This document shows, in pieces, positions 15,788 to 23,494 of a stretch of DNA of 55,004 nt. Both the position numbers and the translations under genes were made by a program. Origin of the DNA: an uncultured bacterium (GTDB lineage Bacteria > Bacillota > Clostridia > Oscillospirales > Acutalibacteraceae). The notes under the pieces were generated by a model. The model saw only the letters and a list, made by a program, of their open reading frames with translations, was not told the origin of the DNA and did no database searches. The stretch lies in NCBI GenBank assembly GCA_949283655.1, contig CASDTH010000033.1, positions 1-55,004 on the forward strand. The letters are read 5' to 3'. The number at the start of each line of letters is the position of its first letter. Within the stretch, counting starts at the first letter, position 1.

Positions 15788-15816
15788 ATGTTAGCATATG
15801 CTAACTTGATTGTCAA
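15788..15816 (-). promoter_or_regulatory. feoA promoter with iron-type operator
   Basis: On the minus strand TTGACA (15811-15816), 17 bp, TAACAT (15788-15793). The 16-bp perfect palindrome at 15790-15805 (GTTAG-CATATG-CTAAC) covers the -10 and half of the spacer, an ideal place for a repressor. The half-sites resemble the TTAG/CTAA core of DtxR/IdeR-type sites. Confidence 0.85.
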
Positions 15817-15892
15817 TCATTTTTTAAAAGCTTGATGTGCAAAAGTAGCGAACGATTTCCGCGTCCGGTGAGGAGCGGCTAAAAGAGAAGCG

Positions 15893-15925
15893 TGGCCACT
15901 GCTAGGGCCACGCTCTGTATTTGTA
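15893..15925 (-). terminator. Weak terminator after the TtcA-like gene
   Basis: GCGTGGCC pairs with GGCCACGC. Read on the minus strand it is followed by TTCTCTTTT rather than a clean T run. It sits about 70 nt after the stop codon. Confidence 0.5.
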
Positions 15926-15991
15926 AGTCTGTTTGGGGCCGTAATGAGCGGGGCCCTTGCGTACAGATCGACCGGAGCCGCGAGCGGTGGA

Positions 15992-16702
15992 TTACCAGCC
16001 GCTGATCCTGCCGCGCTGTAATGCGCCCACCAGCTTTTCCCGCAGTGGCGCATATTGCGGCTCCAATGTGTCGAGCAGCTCTTTGACGCGCTGGCGGTGC
16101 GTCGCACCGTCCACCGGGCAGCGGCTTTTCACGGTAGGCAGCTGCTTTCGTACAGCAAGGGAGGCGATTTCACGTTCCCGGCTGAAGATCAGTGGGCGAA
16201 TCATCGTCAACTCCTTGCGGGAGAGGTAAGAGACTGGGGCAAAGCATTCGATCGTGCCGCCGCCCAGCAGATTCATCATCAGCGTTTCAGCGGCGTCATC
16301 CATGTGGTGCCCAAGCGCGATCTTGTTGCATCCGGCGGCCTTCGCCTCATCGTGGAGCATGCCGCGCCGCATCCTGGCACACAGGCTACAGGGGTTTTTC
16401 TCCTTACGCGTTTCAAAAATGATGGAGCCAAGCTGTGTGCGCCGTAGGCGATATGCTACTCCCAGCTCCTCACAGAGCAGGGCGATGGCGGAATAATCTG
16501 TTTCAACGCCGCCAAAGCATGGGTCGAGCGTGACGGCAGTGACCGTAAAATGCGCAGGGTAGAATCGCCGCAGAGCGGCCAGGCCGGCAAGTAAGGCGAC
16601 GCTGTCCTTCCCGCCGGAAACGCCTACGGCGATGCGATCCCCCTCCTGGATCATATCATAGCGGTCGATGGCGCAGCGCATTTGGCCGAGCAGCTTTTGC
16701 AT
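15992..16702 (-). CDS. TtcA-like tRNA 2-thiolation protein
   Basis: PP-loop ATPase of 236 residues in the TtcA/TtuA group, which adds sulfur to tRNA bases. SGGKDS at 29-34 is the PP-loop. CSLC at 105-108 and Cys195 in the SRCPVDG segment provide the three cysteines that hold an Fe-S cluster in this family. GHHMDDAAET is the second conserved motif. The ATG at 16702 has GGGAGG upstream; an open frame extends further but crosses the promoter. It is divergent from a cysteine desulfurase gene, the expected sulfur donor. Whether the target is C32 of tRNA or another position cannot be told here. Confidence 0.88.
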   Translation of the reverse strand: MQKLLGQMRCAIDRYDMIQEGDRIAVGVSGGKDSVALLAGLAALRRFYPAHFTVTAVTLDPCFGGVETDYSAIALLCEELGVAYRLRRTQLGSIIFETRKEKNPCSLCARMRRGMLHDEAKAAGCNKIALGHHMDDAAETLMMNLLGGGTIECFAPVSYLSRKELTMIRPLIFSREREIASLAVRKQLPTVKSRCPVDGATHRQRVKELLDTLEPQYAPLREKLVGALQRGRISGW

Positions 16703-16766
16703 CACATAACCTCCCTTGCTGAAAAAACGTATGGTAGGGTAGGGCGCCATAGCTGGCGTACGCTTT

Positions 16767-16794
16767 ATTGTAGCACACATTGGCCGGATGTAAA
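16767..16794 (-). promoter_or_regulatory. Promoter of the TtcA-like gene
   Basis: On the minus strand TTTACA (16789-16794), 16 bp, TACAAT (16767-16772). It lies back to back with the cysteine desulfurase promoter. Confidence 0.65.
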
Positions 16795-16840
16795 GCAACG
16801 GTTCAGTATCGAACACGGCGCGCGCTTTCTGCTCACGGGA

Positions 16841-16869
16841 TTGATGCGGAAAAATCCATGTGCTATACT
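16841..16869 (+). promoter_or_regulatory. Promoter of the desulfurase-cysK operon
   Basis: TTGATG at 16841-16846, 17 bp, TATACT at 16864-16869, with the start codon 40 nt further on. Confidence 0.7.
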
Positions 16870-16908
16870 GTGTGAAGGAGATGCAATACTGCCGAAGGGG
16901 GTGACGGG

Positions 16909-18123
16909 ATGAAGAGAGCGGCTGCCAAACGGTATGTCTATGCGGATAACGCGGCAACCACTGCGGTGGCTCCGCAGGTGCTGCAGGCTATGCTGCCCTA
17001 TTTGACAGAGCGCTTTGGCAACCCTTCCAGCCTGTATGCGAGCGGGCGGGAGGCGAAAGCCGCCGTTGAAACGGCACGAAGCCAAGCCGCAGCTTTGCTG
17101 GGCGCGCAGCCGGAGGAGATTTTTTTTACCTCCGGCGGCTCAGAGGCGGATACGTGGGCAATCCGTGCAGCGGCGGCGCTTCAGGCAAAACAGGGGAAAC
17201 GCCATATTATAACGTCGCGCTTTGAGCACCACGCTGTGCTGCATACGGTGGAGCAGCTGCAAAGGGAGGGCTTTGAAGTCACCCTTCTGAATGTTCCGGC
17301 AGATGGTATTGTGCGGGTGAAGGAACTGGAAGCTACTCTGCGGGAGGATACCGCTCTGGTTACCCTCCTGTATGCAAACAATGAGATTGGTACAATACAG
17401 CCGGTTTCGGAGATTGGCAGGCTGTGCCGGGAGAGGGGGATCCTTTTCCATACGGATGCCGTACAGGCTGCTGGCCATATCCCGGTGGATGTGGTGGTCA
17501 GCCGGATTGACCTGCTCTCTCTTTCTGGGCATAAATTTCACGCGCCTAAGGGCGTGGGCGCATTGTATTGCCGCAGGGGGATTTCCTTGCCTCGCCTGAT
17601 TGAAGGCGGCGCGCAGGAACAGGGACGCCGTGCGGGGACGGAAAATGTGCCCGGCATTGTGGGGCTAGGCGAGGCAGCCGCGCTGGCGCAGGAGGGGATG
17701 GAGGCGCGCATGCGCTACGTCGCAGCCCTGCGCGACCGGCTGATCGACGGCATTCTCAAAATCGAGCGAGCTCATTTAAATGGCGATAGGCGCCATCGAC
17801 TGCCGGGCAATGCAAGCTTCTGCTTTGAGGGAGTGGATGGGGAGAGCCTGCTGCATTTGCTCGATTTGCATGGGATCTGCGCTTCCACCGGCTCCGCTTG
17901 CGCCTCCGGCTCCACAGAGCCGAGCCATGTGCTGCTCGCGATTGGGCTTCCACAGGAGGTGGCGAATGGCTCCCTGCGGCTAACGCTCGATGAGAATAAT
18001 ACCGTGGAAGAGGTAGACTATATTTTAAAGCAGCTGCCGCCGCTGGTTGAGCGGCTGCGCGCTCTGTCTCCGCTTTGGGAGCGCATCCAGAAGCAGGGCG
18101 AAGCATCGAATGGGAAAGGATGA
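16909..18123 (+). CDS. Cysteine desulfurase (NifS/IscS family)
   Basis: PLP enzyme that takes sulfur from cysteine and passes it as persulfide to Fe-S or tRNA thiolation pathways. It has 404 residues. The N-terminal YADNAATT motif, the FTSGGSEAD segment, and the PLP lysine in [12 protein letters not shown] (Lys209) are clear. The catalytic cysteine is in the short loop TGSACASGS (near 331), the NifS/IscS (group I) type. The ATG has AAGGGGG upstream. It is co-transcribed with cysK (7-nt gap) and divergent from the TtcA-like gene, so a role supplying sulfur to tRNA is likely. No iscU or iscR is nearby. Confidence 0.94.
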   Translation: MKRAAAKRYVYADNAATTAVAPQVLQAMLPYLTERFGNPSSLYASGREAKAAVETARSQAAALLGAQPEEIFFTSGGSEADTWAIRAAAALQAKQGKRHIITSRFEHHAVLHTVEQLQREGFEVTLLNVPADGIVRVKELEATLREDTALVTLLYANNEIGTIQPVSEIGRLCRERGILFHTDAVQAAGHIPVDVVVSRIDLLSLSGHKFHAPKGVGALYCRRGISLPRLIEGGAQEQGRRAGTENVPGIVGLGEAAALAQEGMEARMRYVAALRDRLIDGILKIERAHLNGDRRHRLPGNASFCFEGVDGESLLHLLDLHGICASTGSACASGSTEPSHVLLAIGLPQEVANGSLRLTLDENNTVEEVDYILKQLPPLVERLRALSPLWERIQKQGEASNGKG

Positions 18124-18130
18124 TTTTGAT

Positions 18131-19063
18131 ATGGCAAAGATTGCAGAGAATCTGCTCGAGCTCATCGGCAACACACCGCTGGTGCAGCTGAGCCGGTTTA
18201 CACAGAAGGAGGGGCTGGCTGCCCGCATCATTGCGAAGGTGGAGAGCTTTAATCCCCTGGGCAGCGTGAAAGACCGCGTGGGCTATGCGCTGATCACGGA
18301 TGCGGAGGAGAAGGGGCTGCTCAACCCGGATACGCTCATCATTGAGCCGACCAGCGGCAATACTGGCATTGGCCTTGCCTATACGGCGGCGATCAAGGGC
18401 TATCGCTTAATCCTGACCATGCCGGAGAGCATGAGCCAGGAGCGCAGGAGCCTGCTCAAGGCGCTGGGCGCAGAGCTGGTGCTGACGCCTGCCGCTCAGG
18501 GGATGCAGGGCGCGATTGACAAGGCGGAAGCGCTGCACAGGGAGAACCAGAACTCCTATATCCCCGGGCAGTTTGTCAACCCGGCCAACGCCGAGGCGCA
18601 TAGGCGCACCACTGCGCAGGAGATCCTGCGCGATATGGATGGCAGAGTGGATTATTTTGTTGCCACGGTAGGCACGGGCGGCACAATTACAGGCATTGGC
18701 GAGGCGCTCAAAGCGCATGATCCAGCCACGCGTGTGATCGCGGTGGAGCCTGCTGCGTCGCCGGTTCTCTCCGGTGGGCAGCCGGGACCGCACAAAATCC
18801 AGGGCATCGGGGCAGGCTTTGTGCCTCAGGTGCTCAACACAGGGGTATATGACGAGGTGATTCCGGTAGAGAATGATGACGCTTTTGCCGCTGCGCGGGA
18901 GGCCTCCCACACGGAGGGATTGCTGGTGGGCATCTCCTCCGGCGCCGCCCTGCACGCGGCAAAGGTGCTTGCCAGACGGCCGGAGAATGCGGGCAAAACC
19001 ATCGTTGTCCTCCTGCCGGATACAGGGGAACGCTACCTCTCCACAGAGCTGTTTGAGGCGTAA
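18131..19063 (+). CDS. cysK: Cysteine synthase (O-acetylserine sulfhydrylase)
   Basis: PLP enzyme that joins sulfide with O-acetylserine to make cysteine. It has 310 residues. The N-terminal IGNTPLVQL, the PLP lysine in NPLGSVKDR (Lys47), the asparagine loop [11 protein letters not shown], and the phosphate-binding GTGGTITG are all present. The ATG at 18131 follows GGAAAGGATG; a longer open frame overlaps the preceding gene and is rejected. Supplying cysteine to the upstream desulfurase is a sensible pairing. A strong hairpin follows the stop codon. Confidence 0.96.
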   Translation: MAKIAENLLELIGNTPLVQLSRFTQKEGLAARIIAKVESFNPLGSVKDRVGYALITDAEEKGLLNPDTLIIEPTSGNTGIGLAYTAAIKGYRLILTMPESMSQERRSLLKALGAELVLTPAAQGMQGAIDKAEALHRENQNSYIPGQFVNPANAEAHRRTTAQEILRDMDGRVDYFVATVGTGGTITGIGEALKAHDPATRVIAVEPAASPVLSGGQPGPHKIQGIGAGFVPQVLNTGVYDEVIPVENDDAFAAAREASHTEGLLVGISSGAALHAAKVLARRPENAGKTIVVLLPDTGERYLSTELFEA

Positions 19064-19086
19064 AAAAGGCCGAAATGCATACAAAA

Positions 19087-19135
19087 AGAGAGGGCTTTCT
19101 GTCATTCTTTGCAGAAAGCCCTCTATCTGTTTTGA
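19087..19135 (+). terminator. Bidirectional terminator between cysK and nanK
   Basis: A 14-bp stem of GAGAGGGCTTTCTG with its complement around a loop. A T-rich tail follows on the plus strand (weak) and TTTTTGT on the minus strand (strong), so it serves both converging genes. Confidence 0.85.
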
Positions 19136-19213
19136 TCGGACGGCAGGAATGCCCGTACGAGGGAGCGCGTTTGGGGCAGTGCCGGACACGCGGCACACAG
19201 CCCAACAAAAGTA

Positions 19214-20110
19214 TTACGCCAGATGGGCTGCCGCCCAATAAGCCCCCATCAGCCCGGCGGTGTTTCCAAGCTGCGCGGTGGTGAGCATAACGCCATGGTA
19301 GCTCGGCATCAGACGGCTGCTCAACGCTTTTTGTAATCGCGGCAGCAGGTAAGGTTCTCTCATAATTCCGCCTCCGAGCACAATACGCTCCGGGTCAAAG
19401 CTGTACACAAGTCCGGCGAGGCCGGTAGAAATCTCTTCCACCCAGCTGTCAATGAGTGCGGCAATCTTTGCATCGCCTTTTTTTAGCAGTTGGAACAGCT
19501 CCCTGCCGTCAATGGGGCGGCCTGTGATTGCCTCGGCGCCCCTTGTCAACGCGCTGGTGGAGGCATAGGCCTCATAGCAGCCCGCGCCGCCGCACGTGCA
19601 GGCACGCCCGCCTGCATGTGTAATAATATGCCCAAACTCCCCAGCCGCACCGTGGCAGCCGGTGTAAAGCGCGCCATTTATGATCGCCGCACCGCCGATG
19701 CCTGTGCCATAGGTCAGGCATAAAAAATTTTGGCAGCCGCGCCCTGCGCCAAAGTGTGCCTCGCCGAGGGCTGCAGCGTTGACGTCGTTTTCCACAGCAA
19801 CTGGCACGCCGAAGGCTTCCCCCAACAGGGCCCGCACGGGCGTGCCTGTGTAGCCTGGCACATTATCCGTCGCATAGCGGATGGAGCCATCCGCCCGGTT
19901 TACCTGGCCACAGGTGCTTACGCCGATACGGTCAAAAGGGGGGAGCGTGCGTAAAAGCGCCTGCACGTTCGCTATCAGCGCCGTGCCGCCCAGCTGTGCG
20001 TTCGTGGGCGCTTCCCGCATACTCTGTATGGCAGACGTGCCCTCGGGCAGAAACCCATATTTAATGTTAGTGCCGCCGATATCCACAACGGCAATGATTC
20101 CCCCGCTCAT
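19214..20110 (-). CDS. nanK: ROK-family sugar kinase, probably N-acetylmannosamine kinase
   Basis: ATP-dependent sugar kinase of 298 residues. The phosphate motif [10 protein letters not shown] is at 11-20. The ROK zinc site [10 protein letters not shown], with its preceding GEFGH histidine motif, lies near 155-180. GGGIM appears in the C-terminal half. Its function as NanK is inferred from neighbours: it overlaps nanE by 4 nt (ATGA), and nanA is divergent. Phosphorylating ManNAc would link the lyase to the epimerase. Glucokinase is the alternative reading if the operon is ignored. Confidence 0.88.
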   Translation of the reverse strand: MSGGIIAVVDIGGTNIKYGFLPEGTSAIQSMREAPTNAQLGGTALIANVQALLRTLPPFDRIGVSTCGQVNRADGSIRYATDNVPGYTGTPVRALLGEAFGVPVAVENDVNAAALGEAHFGAGRGCQNFLCLTYGTGIGGAAIINGALYTGCHGAAGEFGHIITHAGGRACTCGGAGCYEAYASTSALTRGAEAITGRPIDGRELFQLLKKGDAKIAALIDSWVEEISTGLAGLVYSFDPERIVLGGGIMREPYLLPRLQKALSSRLMPSYHGVMLTTAQLGNTAGLMGAYWAAAHLA

Positions 20111-20790
20111 AAAACCTCCACAAAACGCTTAGTGATCTCCTGTGGGCGGGTGATTGCCCCGCCGACCACAGCACAGAACGCGCCCGCATCCAGCGCCTGA
20201 CGCAGCTGTTGAGGGTAGTGAATGCCACCCTCCGCAATCACAGGCACCTGAACGGCTTTTGCAATTTTTTTGATAAAGTCTAGGTCTGGAAGCGCTGTGC
20301 CCTTGGTGTACGAGGTGTAACCGGCCAGCGTGGTGCCGACGCAGTCAAAGCCAAGTTCAACGGCGTGCATTGCCTCTTCAAAGCAGGAGCAATCCGCCAT
20401 GAAGAGCTGATCCGGATATTTTGCGCGCGCTTCGCCGAAGATTTCCTCCAGGCTTTTGCCGCCTGTGCGCAGGCGCTTGGTCGCATCCATGGCGATGATC
20501 TCTACGCCCGTTTGTATGAGTGCATCCACTTCGGCCAAGGTGGGGGTGATGTAAACGTCGCTATCCTCATACACCTGCTTGATAATGCCGATCATCGGCA
20601 GCTTGACTGCCTTGCGGATTTCTGTAATATCCGCTACCGTGTTGGCCCGGATGCCAACGGCGCCGCTCATCTCAGCAGCTACCGCCATGCGGGACATGAT
20701 GTAAGAGCTGTGTAGCGGCTCCGTCTCCAGCGCTTGGCAGGATACGATCAACCCGCCGCGTACTCGGTCAAACACAGAATAATCTTTCAT
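20107..20790 (-). CDS. nanE: N-acetylmannosamine-6-phosphate 2-epimerase
   Basis: Converts ManNAc-6-P to GlcNAc-6-P in sialic acid breakdown. It is a TIM-barrel protein of 227 residues. Family motifs are visible: [15 protein letters not shown] at the start, IGIIKQ with the catalytic lysine, [15 protein letters not shown], and [10 protein letters not shown] at the phosphate site. The ATG at 20790 follows AAAGGATGG; the longer open frame reaches into the promoter region. It forms an operon with the downstream kinase. Confidence 0.95.
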   Translation of the reverse strand: MKDYSVFDRVRGGLIVSCQALETEPLHSSYIMSRMAVAAEMSGAVGIRANTVADITEIRKAVKLPMIGIIKQVYEDSDVYITPTLAEVDALIQTGVEIIAMDATKRLRTGGKSLEEIFGEARAKYPDQLFMADCSCFEEAMHAVELGFDCVGTTLAGYTSYTKGTALPDLDFIKKIAKAVQVPVIAEGGIHYPQQLRQALDAGAFCAVVGGAITRPQEITKRFVEVL

Positions 20791-20809
20791 GATGATCCAT
20801 CCTTTTTCA

Positions 20810-20856
20810 GAAATATGGTAGGAATGCTTGTTTTTCAACCGCTTCAATTATATAAT
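20810..20856. promoter_or_regulatory. Overlapping divergent promoters, nanE and nanA
   Basis: Plus strand: TTGTTT (20828-20833), 17 bp, TATAAT (20851-20856) for nanA. Minus strand: TTGAAA (20833-20838), 17 bp, TATTTC (20810-20815) for nanEK. The two -35 boxes share a base, so one regulator could control both directions. No regulator gene is adjacent. Confidence 0.7.
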
Positions 20857-20917
20857 AGAACCACACGGTTGGGAAGGGCTTTTTCGATCAGGAAACAGAA
20901 AGGAACGTGGTTTTTAT

Positions 20918-21835
20918 ATGGATCGTCTGGATAAATACAGGGGCGTGATCCCTGCGTTTTACGCCTGCTATGACGATGCGGGCGAGGTAAGCCCTGAGCG
21001 CACGCGCGCCTTGGCGCAATATCTGATTGAGAAGGGTGTGAAGGGGCTGTATGTCTGCGGCTCCTCCGGTGAGTGTATCTATCAGAGCGTGGAGGAGCGG
21101 AAGATCACGCTGGAGAACGTGATGGTGGAGGCCAGGGGCAAGGCGACGGTCATTGCCCATGTTGCCTGCAATAACACGCGGGATAGTGTGGAGCTGGCCC
21201 GCCATGCCGAAGCGCAGGGCGTGGATGCGATTGCCTGCATCCCGCCGATCTATTTTCATCTGCCAGAATATGCGATTGCAGAGTATTGGAACACCATTTC
21301 CGCTGCGGCGCCGCATACGGATTTTGTTATCTATAACATCCCACAGCTTGCTGGTGTGGCGCTGACGATGCCGCTGTTTCGCGAGATGCGCAAAAACAGC
21401 CGCGTGGTGGGCGTAAAAAACTCCTCCATGCCCGTGCAGGATATCCAGATGTTCAAAGCAGAGGGTGGAAAGGATTTTATTGTGTTTAACGGCCCGGATG
21501 AGCAGTTCGTCGGCGGCCGCGCCATGGGGGCGGATGGAGGCATTGGCGGCACCTATGCGGTTATGCCGGAGTTGTTTTTAAAAGCGGACGCGCTTGTGCG
21601 CGCTGGGGAGCTGGAGAAGGCGCGGGAGATCCAGTACGCAGTGGATGAAATTATTGCGGCACTGTGCTCTGGCCGTGCCAATATGTATGCAGTGAATAAA
21701 GAAATTCTGCGGCGCAGAGGGGTTGCGGTTGGCAGTGTGCGCGCGCCGCTGACGCCGTTGGCACAGGAGGATCTTCCTGTGGTAGAGAAAAGCGTGGCGC
21801 TCATTGACGCGGCGCTTGCCCGTTTTATTGGTTGA
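20918..21835 (+). CDS. nanA: N-acetylneuraminate lyase
   Basis: Splits sialic acid into pyruvate and ManNAc. It is a DapA-superfamily TIM barrel of 305 residues. The carboxylate-binding GSSGE lies at 48-52, the catalytic Tyr139 in the IYNIP segment, and the Schiff-base Lys167 in GVKNSS. The ATG at 20918 follows AAAGGA; an upstream in-frame start would overlap the promoter. The lyase assignment over dihydrodipicolinate synthase rests on the nanE/nanK neighbours and the GSSGE form of the motif. No sialic acid transporter or sialidase is in the window. Confidence 0.93.
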   Translation: MDRLDKYRGVIPAFYACYDDAGEVSPERTRALAQYLIEKGVKGLYVCGSSGECIYQSVEERKITLENVMVEARGKATVIAHVACNNTRDSVELARHAEAQGVDAIACIPPIYFHLPEYAIAEYWNTISAAAPHTDFVIYNIPQLAGVALTMPLFREMRKNSRVVGVKNSSMPVQDIQMFKAEGGKDFIVFNGPDEQFVGGRAMGADGGIGGTYAVMPELFLKADALVRAGELEKAREIQYAVDEIIAALCSGRANMYAVNKEILRRRGVAVGSVRAPLTPLAQEDLPVVEKSVALIDAALARFIG

Positions 21836-21914
21836 GGGCCGAAGGATGCACTGGGCGGGTATATCGTCTTTTTTCATCCAAGCAGGCATAAGAGAATAGA
21901 GATCGTTCACCGAA

Positions 21915-21953
21915 GGCCGGGCGTTTCTTTATTTAGAAGCGGCCGGCTTTTGC
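21915..21953 (+). terminator. Terminator after nanA
   Basis: A GCCGG/CCGGC-based stem with an inner GTTTCT/AGAAGC helix, followed by TTTTG. It lies 80 nt after nanA; the stretch 21836-22026 holds nothing else recognised. Confidence 0.75.
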
Positions 21954-22026
21954 ACGCATTTTGTCGGCTGGATGTATAGCAATGGCATACGGAGGGGAAA
22001 AATTTGCGAAACAGATCGATTTCTCT

Positions 22027-22054
22027 TTGCAAACGACGGAAAGTCGATTATAAT
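22027..22054 (+). promoter_or_regulatory. Promoter of the exported DUF4474-like gene
   Basis: TTGCAA at 22027-22032, 16 bp, TATAAT at 22049-22054. The leader is about 75 nt. Confidence 0.75.
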
Positions 22055-22137
22055 GGACGCAGGAAGCGGTGTCAAACGCTTTTTCATAGCAGTGTTTTGA
22101 TATGGATGCTTAGATTGGGGAAAGGAATTGACTGATT

Positions 22138-23247
22138 ATGATAGTTTGGATTACAAAAGCTTTTTCAGTGGCGCTGGCGACGCTCCTGCTGCTTATAGCG
22201 CCTGTGACGCTGCCTGTACAGCCGGAGGTAGGGGCACAAGCCCTTCAGGAGCAGGTCTCCACTCCTGTGGAGCCGCAGCAGGCAGCGCAGGCTACGGCCG
22301 CTGTGGCGCACGAGGAGGGAGCAGCTGCGCCTACGCGTCAGGAAGCGGCGGCTCTCGTGGAGCAGCCGGCCAGCAAGGCGGATTCTGCTGCACAGGAGGA
22401 GCCGGAGGCCACCCTTGCAGAGCCTGAGGCACCCGCTGGGCAAGCGGATCTGGGGGATTCCGGCTCCACAGCGCCGGGCGATGAGCTGCCGGAGGACAAG
22501 CCCTCCCTCGCCGATCTTGGCCCGCAGTTTTGGGAGATTGTGGATCTGACGCTGCACGGTAAATTTATGTCCTCCCAGAATCCAAAGCTCATAGCCTTTG
22601 CACAGCCCTTCTATGAGTGGCTGAGCAATAATGATTATTTTGATATCAATATCGTCTATGATGAGGAGCGCAATGTGTTCCGTGACGATGGGCAGCGCGG
22701 TATTGTGGCAATTGGATTTGACTATGACGCGACGCAGGGCATTTATTTCTCCGCACACGACCCATGGATGCGTGCGCTAGGCTACTGCGAGCTGTATGAT
22801 CAGATCGGGCCATATTTTGGCTATACATTGGATACGAAGCGCTTTAAATTTGACTACGACGGCTACGAGTGGATGTTCCAGGTGTGGAAGGGGGAATACC
22901 TCTGGTGCGCGACGGGGGCGGAGATGGGCCTGTATTATCGTGAGCCGGGCTCGACACTGACCGATGATTTTTATTATACAGTGCCGGATGAGCAGATGAT
23001 CAATATGGAAATGACGCTCTATCATGATGGCAACTATAAATTTAAGCGTGATATGGAAGAAACCTGGTGGCAAACGGGCTTTATCTTCTGCTATATGTGC
23101 GAGCCGGAGGAGGTTACGATTGAAGCGCGCGTGGAATTCCCGAATGAAGAGATGCGCGACGCCTTTCTCCCGGCCCTGGAGGAGCAGGGATATGTCCTTG
23201 GCGAAACCTATACGGTGGAGGGGAATATTATGAGCTTTGCGTATTAA
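22138..23247 (+). CDS. Exported protein with DUF4474-like domain
   Basis: 369 residues in three parts. Residues 1-33 are a signal peptide (hydrophobic core, likely cut after VGAQA). Residues 34-128 are a low-complexity Ala/Glu/Pro/Gln stalk. Residues 130-369 are a folded domain rich in aromatic and acidic residues, with the stretch GPYFGYTLDTKRFKFDYDG, then WMFQVWKGEYLWCATGAEMGLYY. This domain resembles the clostridial DUF4474 family, whose function is unknown. The stalk suggests display outside the cell, perhaps within the wall. The ATG has GGGGAAAGGA 11 nt upstream. The gene stands alone between its promoter and the next gene's promoter. Confidence 0.75.
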   Translation: MIVWITKAFSVALATLLLLIAPVTLPVQPEVGAQALQEQVSTPVEPQQAAQATAAVAHEEGAAAPTRQEAAALVEQPASKADSAAQEEPEATLAEPEAPAGQADLGDSGSTAPGDELPEDKPSLADLGPQFWEIVDLTLHGKFMSSQNPKLIAFAQPFYEWLSNNDYFDINIVYDEERNVFRDDGQRGIVAIGFDYDATQGIYFSAHDPWMRALGYCELYDQIGPYFGYTLDTKRFKFDYDGYEWMFQVWKGEYLWCATGAEMGLYYREPGSTLTDDFYYTVPDEQMINMEMTLYHDGNYKFKRDMEETWWQTGFIFCYMCEPEEVTIEARVEFPNEEMRDAFLPALEEQGYVLGETYTVEGNIMSFAY

Positions 23248-23347
23248 AGCAGCGCTTTTGCTCTGCAAGCAATCCCCCCCGGGAGCAGAAAAAATCAGCT
23301 TGCTCATTTTGAGTGGTTTCGTCTCTTTCCCCACCGGGAGCCGGTGA

Positions 23348-23376
23348 TTGCGAAATAACCATAAAAATGCTATAAT
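23348..23376 (+). promoter_or_regulatory. Promoter of the glycosyltransferase fusion gene
   Basis: TTGCGA at 23348-23353, 17 bp, TATAAT at 23371-23376; the leader is about 110 nt. Confidence 0.7.
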
Positions 23377-23494
23377 GAATGTGTCAAATTAGCGTTTTCC
23401 TATATTGGATTGAGCATTTTCTGATGAGAAGGGAATGCCTCTTTGCCGGATTGTATCCGTTCAAAATTTAGTTTGAGGAGATTGATTTGCAGCA

